A stretch of DNA of 64,000 nt, from contig JAEHOE010000002.1 in NCBI GenBank assembly GCA_016858145.1, forward strand, positions 558,001-622,000. The letters run 5' to 3'. The position numbers were made by a program, and so were the translations under genes. A model generated the notes under the pieces. It was given only the letters and a program-made list of their open reading frames with translations. It ran no database searches and was not told the origin of the DNA. This document shows positions 55,601-64,000 of this stretch, piece after piece; position 1 is the stretch's first letter; every line of letters starts with the position of its first letter. This DNA comes from Edaphochlamys debaryana (Eukaryota > Chlorophyta > Chlorophyceae > Chlamydomonadales).

Positions 55601-58600
55601 CCAGATCCGAATCTCGCCGGCCTCCGGCAGGCGAGGTGGGCGCGGCGCCCGCGGGGGCGTTCGGGTGAGGGCGGCTGGCGAGGATAACGCGGGTGGGTGT
55701 GACCATGCGAACCCCGCTGGTGTCCGGTCGTGCCAGCGTGGCGTCGTTAGGGCGGTTCGTGCGGCCTTGCGTGCCGGAACCGGACGTGGCATGGGCGGGT
55801 ACCGTGCCGGAGGCTTCGGGAAGCTCGGTGCGGCCGTCGTAGGGGGGCGTGAGGATGGCTGTGAGGCCCTCCTTGCGCGTGAAGGCGGCGTCAAGGGTGC
55901 CGGGCGGCTGCATGGTTCGGAGCAGCTGCCTGGGTTTCATCAGCTTGACGTGGGGCCCTGCAGCAGTGCGAACACGGCAAACACCCGATGGTGATGCCCA
56001 GTGTGGAACGGGGGTGGAAAGCAACATACTTTGAGAAGTCCTGAGTTCACGCAAGGCGCAACACAGCTGCTGTTAATCTAGGCCTACCCACCTGCGGTCA
56101 CTTCTCGCATCAGCGGCCGCACTGTAACGCCCGACACTCCCCCGCCCATGGCCCCGAGGCCCACGCCGCTGGGGTCCAGAACCTCCCGCCGCCGGAGCTC
56201 CCGAGCCAGCGCTGGCGGCATGTCCCTGCACGAAAGATGACACATCTGAGAGCCGCAGGTGTGCCGTGTACTAATGTTCGTTGTGCATAGGCCAGCACGC
56301 TACCCACCCTCCCTAGCCAGACAGACCGAGACGCCTCCCAGCTACCGGTACGGTTCAAGACGTCAGAAGAAGCCGCGGCCCCACCTGAGCGAGTCGACCG
56401 TCATTGATGATGCGATGCTGCTGGCGTCATCGTCACCAAACAGCGCCGCAGCCATGGCCGTGGCGGCCGCGTAGGTCCCGCCTGGGCCCGCGTAGGTCCC
56501 GCCTGGGCCCGCGTAGGTCCCACCTGGGCCGGGGCCCGCGCTGGCCCTGGGCTGGGGCATGGCGCGCGTGCGGGGGCGCAGGATGTCGGCGGTGGAGAGC
56601 CGCGCGGTGCCGGGAGGCGGTGGGACCTGGTACGGCATCTGGGGCTCGGGGCCCAAGAGTGGCGGCTGGTCGGGTCGCGCGAGCGTCGGGTAGGGGTCGT
56701 TCTCTGTTTGCAGGAGCGGGGGGGGCGGGGAACAGGATGGCCGCATCAACAGTGAGGTTTGGGAGGTGACCGCACTCAGCCATCCCAAACGCCCAGACTG
56801 CCAGAGCTCAATGTGCAATGAGATTCAAGCACCGGGTGCCAGCAAGCCTTGCAGCCTCCACACTTCACAGCAACCCCAGCTGCCTGGAACCCGTTGCGCA
56901 GCAAGATTCACTCCTCTTCGCAGCCCACCTCCTGCCGGGACGGAGCCCAGGACCCGGTGCTTCCGGTAGGCGGAGGGCGACAAGTGCTCGGGGGCGGGGC
57001 TGCTGGCGTAGACGCGGGCTTCAGGAGAGGAGAGGTTGCCACCAGCCAGGGGTCCTGGACGAGGGCGGCACGCAGTGGAAGTCAGGGACGCAGGGAAAGT
57101 CGTACCCATATCGTTTCACGGCTGCCCTAAACGGTAACCCAGCTTCGGCATCTCTGCCCCGTATGCTCGCCTCTCCCTTCCGCCCCTGCCCTCCTCACCT
57201 GCTACCGAAGACATCACCCCGTCTCCGTGGCCCCGCCAGCTGCGGTCCGCCGTCCCGCCGCCTCCCGCCCACGTCACCATCGGCCCGCCGCCGCCACCGC
57301 CGGTGCCGGGCGACCCGCCCCCAGCCATGCCCCTGCCCACGTAGCCCCCGCCGCCGCCTGCCCCGCCCGGCGACCCGCCCCCAGCCATGCTGCCGCCGCC
57401 CATGTAGCCACCGCCCCCTCCGGCGAGAGCCGTGCCGCTGATTGTCACCATTCCGCCCCTCAGCATCGCTCGCGGCAGCTGCCGCATCGCCGCCGTCGTC
57501 AACAGCGGGACCGTGGGCTGTGAGGGCGGCTCCCGCTCCGCCAACCGCAGCTGGGCAAGCGTCGTCTCCGCCTCGTCCTCCAGCCGCGCCTGCTTCTCCC
57601 TTTCCAAATGGACCAGGGCGTTGGCCTCGCCCTCAGCCACGGCCCGTACTGGCTCCGGGGCCTGCATGAGCAGGCGCCCGGCGCCGGGATCCCGCAGGCC
57701 CAAGGCCAAGGGGGTGCGGAGCACCTTGACGGGTACGTGCCCCTCGGGCAATTGCGGCCCGGGCTGGGGCTGTGCGGCCAAGGCGAGGGCCGTCCACGCC
57801 GCTCCAGCCGCCTCGCCCACACCTGCGCCGGAGCCCCAGCCGCTGAGAGACGGGCCCTGGCCCCTGGGTCGCGGCGGTAAGCCCGGCTGCTGGAGGCTGC
57901 CCATGGGTGCGGGATCGCCGACGTGACGGTGGCCGAGCAGCCTCGGCCGGTCCGGCCCGCCCCAGCCGTGGGTCGTGTTGCCCCAAGCGCTGCCGCCCAC
58001 GCTGCTACGGAGCGTGGTGCCAACGGCGGTGCCGGGCCGGGCGGCGACGGAGCCCATGAGGGGCGCGTCGGAGCCCAGGGTTGCCATCAGGCGGTTAGCC
58101 ACGGAGTTGATGTACCCGCTCTCGTCCATGGGAGCGGTTGGGATGCTGGGAGAGAAGACGGTTGCGTCGTACATGGTGGTTATGTCGGTTGGTGGCAGCA
58201 GGCCGCCGCCGCTCGAGTACGGCAGCCCCGGGTGCGGCGGCGGCGGGCGGGGGTAGTGGCCGGGCGGCGAGATGGCGCGCGTGGCAGGGCCCGGGTGCAG
58301 GACGGAGTGGAATTGGGGTAGCCTGTTGATGCAAGCAAGGGGCACATTTAGCGATAGACGTCAGGGCATAACGATCTTTTGACAAGGGCATTACCATGGC
58401 TTCAAGGCCGGAAGCGAAAGGTACGGCACCGGAAGCGAGCCCAAGCCTGGATCCCACCTGTCGTAGCCGAGCCGCATGCCTTGTCCGTCCACCCCCCAGG
58501 CCGCCGCAACATGCGCAGCGGCAGCAGAGGGTCGCAGCGGTGAGATGAACACCTGTGGCCGCACGTCATGCTTCGTTCAGCCATGGCCATGGCCATGGCC

Positions 58601-61600
58601 AGCAGCTAAAAGCCCTATGAACCCAGCAGGCCAGCACCCGTCACCGTGAGCGCTTGCTTGATGTTACAGGCCCAAGCCCAAGCCCAACCCTAACTCCAGC
58701 CAAGCCCCACCTTGCCGGCGACGGAGGAGGCCAGGGGCTGCAGCATGACCACGGCGTGGCCCCCACGTGCTATGGTGGTGGCTTGCGAGCCGCCCCACGT
58801 GCCAGCCATGTTGCCGGTAGCGTACGCGCCAGAGGCTGCCAGGACCATGCGCTTGCCCAGGGGCGAGACGGTGCGGCCCGTGGGCAGGTTGTACGGCACC
58901 TTGTACGGCGGCGGCGAGAAGGGCCAGAACGTGGGGAAGGCGGGGGCGGTGGGCTGAGGCTCGGCGGTCGAGGGCCGGGCTCGAGCGCCGGGCCCGATGT
59001 CGCTCTTGGTCCTGCCGTGGCGCCGGCCCGTCTGCTTCGCGGCGAGCTGCAGGACGAGGAAAGGCGAACTTCGTCAAGACTATCGTACTTAGCAAGTTCA
59101 GCGTAAACATAGCTTGGGGCTGGGCAGCACAAGACCAAGGATCTAGAGTGGTGCAGTCAGCTACAATCAAGCTGCTGGAGGGGGATCTCACCGGATCGAC
59201 CGAGGTGAGGGACTCTGGGGCCATGTCGAGGGCCTGCAGCAGCTTGGCCGCCCTCTGGAAGGGGGAGGACATGGGCACGGTGCTATCGGGCCGGGCCTTG
59301 CCGCCCTCACCGCCCTCCTTGGAGCCCTCCTGAGCGCCGTCCTTAGACCCTGGCTTGCCGTCCTCCTTGCCTGCCGCGCCGTCAGGCGGCTGGGGCTGGG
59401 AGGTGGCGGTGGATGCGGTCCTGCCGTCTCCAGCGCCCGCAGCAGAGGTGCCGAGGCGGCTGGGGCCGCGCTCGGGGCGGGGCTGGGGTGTGACACCGTC
59501 TCGGGAGCTGAGGCGGGAGAGGGCAGAGTCTGGGCCGCCGGGCGGTGTTGGGAAGGCGGGGCCGGGCAGCTGGGAGGAGCTGATGGCGGGCCCGTCAGAG
59601 GGCTGTGCGGTGGGCTGCGCCAGGGCCAGGGCGGCCGCAGCCCCAGTGTCCCCGCCATCGTCTTTCTTCTTGGGCGACTTCCACCTTCGGGGGTAAGAGG
59701 GGCAGGGAGGCCAACGTTGGAATCATGCTTGGCCGATAGCAGCGATGGCTGCGGCCCGGCATGCCTTCAGGTCCGTCAAGGCTGGGTGAGGCCTTCGCAG
59801 GCTGACCCCAGCTTCGTTCACCAAGCAAGCGCACAAGTCGCCTGAAAGACTTACTTCATGGCATTGAAGAGCTTGGACCACGCGCCCTTCTTCTTTTCCG
59901 CCTTCTCGCCCGCGCCCTCCTCCGCTGCCTGGGCACCCGCCGCGCCGGTCCCACTGCCAATGCCGGCGCCGGCTGCCGCCGCGGCACCCCCAACGGGTCC
60001 CAGCACCTGAATGGACCCAGCCGCGGCCGGCACGGGTGGGATGATGACAGGCGCGGGCCGCACTTCGTCCAGAGACCGACGCCGCCCTGAGGGGGTCCGA
60101 CTGCTGGGGGCAGCAACGGGGGACGTTCCGGCAGGCGCAGCGCTCGAGGCAGTGCCGGGAGCGGCAGCAGGCGACGCCCCCGCGGCTCCCATGGCAATGG
60201 TAACTGAGCCAACGGGAGAGATCGCGCCAGGGACAGGAGGCGTGCCGGCGGTGGGAGGACCGGGGGAGGCGGCGTCTGCTGTGGAGGCGGCGGTGCCAGC
60301 GGCCGTGTCGGAAGGCGTGGGTGCGGTTTCCGGCGGGGCGGTCTGGGACTTGGTCTTGCGGCCGCGGGAGAGCCAGGAGAAGAGGCTGCCGCGAGCCCGG
60401 CCTTCCTCCGGGCTCCCCTCGCGGCTCGGCTGCTCGTCCGGGTCCGCTCCGGCACCGGAGCTCCTCGCTTGCCTGCATGGCGCAGAGCACACTCCACACT
60501 CAGACTGGAAATCCCGGTCCAGCTGCCAGACCTCCACCCGCCATGCCAAGAGCCGGTCAGGCTCAGGCCCTCAGGCCCTGCTCAGCCTAGGCCACGCCTC
60601 ACCTCCGCCGCGCGGCAAAGGACTTGCGCATGTCACCGTCCGAGTCGGTGCGCCTCATGGAGCGCCCGCGCCGGCCCCCGCGGCCGCCGCCCTGTTCCAT
60701 GCGATCCTGCCGCTTCTGGGCCGCCCGGGAGCGTGGGGCGGCCGTCTGGGAGCGGCGCAACTGTCGCTTTGAAGCAGCCCGGGAGGGGCTGCGTGAGGGG
60801 CTCCTTCGGCCTGCGTGGATGGGGACGGGTCGGGGTGGGCAATGGGGCCTGGGACGCTGCGCACAGTTTGCGCTAGACTGGGCCTTGGACCCTTCCCGGG
60901 ATACACAAGCGGGGGCCTCAAGCGCGGCGTGTGTAGAGGACAAAGATGGTGAGGTCAGGTGTTGACTTACTGGAAGGGCCGCGCTGCATGGTTGGGGCGG
61001 CCGGCGGGCGTCCGCGCGGTGAAGGCGGTGGCGGCGGTCGGCCGGTGGGGCCGCCGAAGGTGGGTGACTGGACCATGACAGGGCTGGGAAGCGAGCTGTC
61101 GCCTGCGGGCAATGAAGGAACCGCGCCTAGTCAGGACACCGCTGTTGACCGAAAACTACCACCCCGCGCAGCCACGCGGGCAGCGAGGAGCGCAGCGCGC
61201 CCCTGCGTCCTCAGCATGTGAACGGCAGGCGCTGGGAACAGCGGCCCAGAAAGCCCAAGCCCTGTCAGCGCCAGTCCCTGCTTGCTGAACGCACCTTGAA
61301 AGGAAGAGAAGGCCATGGCACCGCTCTGGCTGGATGGCCGGTGGTAGCCGCCCACGCCCGTGAGCGACGGCCGAGGCCCGAACGGCAGCGGCGGGCGGCC
61401 TGTCGGGCCGGCCTCCGGGCCGTATCCGAGCTGCAGCGCAGGAGGGCGGCGGCCTGCAGGAGAGCGGCGGGGCTCCTCTACCGCCCACATGTCTGGCGGC
61501 CCGCCGTCGGGGCCCGCGGAGAACTGGCGCAGCGTGGGCGTGGCTTGGTCCATGGGCCCCCCGGGGGCTAGGAACATTAGCGAATTCTCTGCGGCGAGGG

Positions 61601-63925
61601 AGCGACAAGGTGCGAGCGTCACCGGCTGTTATAGATGGGCTGGTCCCAGCACCCTTAAGATTGTGCCGGTCCGCAAGATGACGGGGGGCCTGGACAACGC
61701 CACGCACCTGAGCCCCTGCCGCTGGCGAGGCGCAGCGGCGGCCTGCCCTCACGCGGGTCGGCGTACGCGTCCGGCCCCATCGGTGGGCCGTACGCTGCCC
61801 GGCTGACCCTCTGTGACTGCCGCGGGCCGGGCTGGGAGAGGCGGGGCGAGCCAAGCATCATACCACCATCGCTCTGGTCAGTGAGCCTGGGCCTGCAAAT
61901 GACAAGCGAGCAGGTTAGCTTGGCGGGGCGTAGAGAGGAACTCATGAGCCCGGTCCGGTTGTCACACGCAGCTTGCAATGCATACCGGTATGTGTGGACC
62001 CACCTGCCAGATCGCATGGACGGCTGCCCGTAGGACGCGCCTGAGGGGCGGTCCTCAGAGAAGCGGGCGGACCGGCCCCGACCCCGGCCTCCTGCGCCAG
62101 TCAAGGAGGCGTTCATGATCGGCACGCAAGCTTTGCACTCCAAAAGAGGCCCAGGTCCTCTCTAAACAAAGTCATACCGTCTTCCCCCGCCAGCCCAAAG
62201 TACAAGCACGCAGAGGCGGTGCTCCTTAGCAAACTTTCAAGGCCCAGGCCCCACCTTCGCTCTCCCGGCGGCCAGGCGAGCCGGACCGAGACCGGGACCT
62301 CCCGGGGCGGCCCGCGAACGAGAACATGGACCCCAGGTTCCGCATGGCTCGCCCCTGCCGGCCCCGCCCCCCGGAGCCCGGCCCGTCGCTCGCATCCTGC
62401 GACGCCCGACGGTCACGGCCGCGGCTGCGCGAGCTGCGCCCCAGCCCTGGGCTGCTGCTGCGGCTCCTTCGCATGGGCCGGCCCGGCCTCCCGCCCCCCT
62501 CCATGAAGCCCTCGTCCTGCGTGCCGCTGCGGCGACGGCTGCCCCGCGAGAGGTTGGACGTAATGAAGTTGGCGAGGCCGCTAAGGGGCGACTTGGGCCG
62601 CTGCTGCCGGGCGGAGGAAGTCCGCTCCAGCCCCTCATCCCCCGGCGTGGCGCCGCGGCTCCGGCTGCGGCTGCGGCTCATGCTCCGGCTCATGCTCCGG
62701 CCGCGGCCGGGCCGGCCGGGCCCCAGCCCGTCGTACGGCTCCTCCGGCATTCGCGTCCGGCCCCTAAGCCGGCTGCTGCGGCTGCCCTCGGCCCCAAACA
62801 CGCTGCTGAGAAGGCTGACGAGCCCTCCGCCCGGGCTTCCGCCCCGACCGCGGCTCCTGCTGCGGGACAGAGCCCGATCCATGCCCGGCTCGCCTTCCTC
62901 GACCGATGACCGGCCCCGGCTGCGGCTCCGGCTCAGGCTCCGGCTGGGCCCGAGGCCTGGGCCTGGGCCTGGGCCTTCGGACTCCGTAACGCTGCTGCGA
63001 CGGCTGCGGGAGCGGCCAAATGCCATGCTAAGGATGCTCGGGGTCTGGCCCTGCGACGACAGCCGCTGCCGCCGTCGCCCGCCGCCCCTTCCAGCTTCGG
63101 CGGCTTCTGATCTGCACGCGCAAAAAGGGGCAGCCGGACCAGGTGCAAGATTCAGGACAGGACCTGTGTGATTGGAACCGCTCAATTTCAATGCGCGCCG
63201 GCGACGTGCATCCCGAAGTCCCTGCAACGCACCCTGATCGTCGCATGCTCCGGCTGCCAGGCGGCGGCCCAAACGGGGGCTGTGGAGGCGGCGCGGGCTG
63301 GCTGGACCGCTTGAGCGCGCTCCGCAACGGCATCGAGCTGCTGACGCCAAGACCCACCCGCGGGCTCGCGCCTCCGCCTGCGCCGCCCTCGCCCGCTCTC
63401 CCGCCCTCGCCCGGGGCTCCTCTCCCCGCGCCGAAGCCGGGCGGCCCACCCCCGCCAGCTGCGTCCCCCATGGGCTCATCTGCGAAGCCCACCGACACAC
63501 GAGGCCGTGGGCCGGGCCGCGGGCCCGTGTCCTCGCGGCCAAGCCCTGACCGCGGTGACGCAGCCTCACCGCCACCGCCCCGGCCACCGCCGCCTCGGCC
63601 GCCGCCGCCGCTTGCACCAGGACCCCGCCCGAATGCCCTTGCAGGCGAGCCCGTGTCTCGGCTGACGGACACCGAGGGGAACGGAGCGGAGCCAGAGGTT
63701 TGGAGCCGACCCGGGCTGCCGGGCTGGAACGCCAGGCCCGTCCCACTGCGTCTGACGGTGGGGCTTGAGCCACTGTCTGAGCGGCGTCCCATAGCGCTGT
63801 CGGCGCTGCTGCTGCGCCTGTGTCTGGGCCGACCCGTCAGCATGCGCATCAGCCCGCTACGCCTTCCGACCTCGGAGTCGGAATCCGGCGCCTGCCGGAA
63901 GCGTGAGGCGGACCTGGGCATGCCC
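46651..63925 (-). CDS. giant SR-rich, mostly disordered protein, 5' end beyond window
   Basis: Twenty-seven exons join without a phase conflict: 63925-63233, 63111-62255, 62091-62004, 61892-61708, 61588-61295, 61102-60971, 60810-60603, 60472-59855, 59684-59192, 59046-58711, 58552-58458, 58322-57199, 57054-56929, 56703-56385, 56225-56092, 55957-55204, 55017-54924, 54773-54590, 54352-53838, 53637-53572, 53327-52062, 51847-51373, 51262-48741, 48542-47919, 47782-47567, 47244-47119 and 46836-46651 (TGA). That is at least ~4,240 residues. The N-part is rich in SRSRSR/RRS; exon 21 has an RS/K-rich domain; several exons are Gly/Ala/Pro runs. More ordered spots are PPPYKVPYNLPTGRTVSPLG, RYRNVKLMRVLGPP and PHVKLMKPRQLLRTMQPP, a possible metal site CGGCNWIGCPVH in exon 24, and a C-terminal coiled coil (LRRERQAEELQGIFSMLGEV, RQAARLNELLFEAQRL). 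No catalytic domain recognised. SR-repeat content hints at RNA-processing or nuclear-speckle association, but this is inference; two or more genes cannot be excluded. Confidence 0.7.
52500..52760 (-). other. RS/K-rich domain within the giant gene
   Basis: Exon 21 encodes RHRSKGRSRRRRGSSRCRRR, then a Ser/Asp run (DSDSDSDTDRSGSSS) and a Lys/Gly run (KHRRKHRKDKKGRGKDKGKK). Such arginine-serine and lysine-rich tracts are typical of splicing-related and nuclear scaffold proteins. Confidence 0.7.
53328..53450. repeat. short tandem repeats in intron 20 of the giant gene
   Basis: The word gggagggcgttacag recurs with small changes every 15-40 bp within the intron between exons 20 and 21. Confidence 0.6.
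55470..55612 (-). repeat. in-frame 45-bp coding tandem repeat in the giant gene
   Basis: Exon 16 encodes three near-identical 15-residue units, DPEPASRSASRRQT, DPEPVSRTASRRQT and DPEPASRAASRRQT, followed by a partial unit. The SRxASRR core offers basophilic-kinase or SR-kinase type phosphosites. Confidence 0.85.
56471..56532 (-). repeat. in-frame 21-bp coding tandem repeat in the giant gene
   Basis: Three copies of a 21-bp unit (tgggcccgcgtaggtcccgcc on the plus strand) encode GPGGTYA repeated three times near the end of exon 14. Confidence 0.85.
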
Positions 63926-64000
63926 CTGCACACATGCACCGCCGCGGGATGTGTCGCAAGCCGAATAAACCGGAGGTTAGGCAGGCTGACGACCGGGCAA

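Noticed and set aside
1..64000. tRNA and rRNA genes
   Set aside because: I scanned for T-arm-like and conserved rRNA words and found no complete cloverleaf or rRNA segment; only one weak B-box-like site, reported separately.

Overview
The window reads as nuclear DNA of a volvocine/chlamydomonadalean green alga. It is GC-rich with many short exons and clean GT-AG introns (plus a few probable GC-AG introns). It carries algal gene families such as Whirly, ankyrin/F-box proteins and secreted DUF-type paralogues, LINE and KDZ-type mobile elements, and a TTTAGGG-type telomere-like motif. Species is not determinable from the sequence alone. All gene models below were built by hand from splice sites, reading phase and protein continuity.

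Layout. 0-2.1 kb (-): GMP synthase, 5' part, running off the left edge. 3.1-6.4 kb (+): a secretory-pathway protein with glycosyltransferase-like features, divergent from GMP synthase. 7.0-8.5 kb (+): an F-box/ankyrin-repeat gene with broken frames. 8.5-11.2 kb: debris containing a tiny 5'-truncated LINE copy with a clear target-site duplication and a 3' gene fragment. 11.3-13.2 kb (+): an unrecognised gene (called U here) with a nonsense codon and a frame break.

13.1-31.7 kb is the most structured region. A ~3.4 kb segment (3' tip of U plus the 3' two-thirds of a convergent DHH/RecJ-like gene) occurs twice in direct orientation. The left copy keeps a full-length U neighbour and a truncated, decayed DHH gene; the right copy keeps a stub of U and the intact DHH gene. 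This is what a tandem duplication produces, but the two units are now separated by ~11.8 kb holding two minisatellites, a LINE nested inside another LINE (26-27 bp target-site duplication), a KDZ-like transposase remnant that itself carries a 269-bp insertion, and gene debris. A telomere-like motif sits exactly at the left breakpoint.

29.3-33.0 kb (-): a complete 9-exon DHH/DHHA1 phosphoesterase (RecJ-like) with a C-terminal PCNA-interaction (PIP) box. 34.0-37.8 and 39.4-43.2 kb (+): two tandem 14-exon paralogues encoding secreted proteins, the first with a nonsense codon. 44.3-46.1 kb (-): the Whirly ssDNA-binding protein WHY1, convergent with the second paralogue. 46.65-63.9 kb (-): one enormous low-complexity, SR-rich gene for which 27 consecutive exons join in phase to at least ~4,240 residues; its 5' end lies beyond the right edge.

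Functionally there is no operon-like coupling. Conserved housekeeping functions are purine biosynthesis (GMP synthase), organellar ssDNA binding (Whirly) and DNA repair/replication (DHH protein). The rest are lineage-specific secreted or disordered proteins and mobile-element debris.
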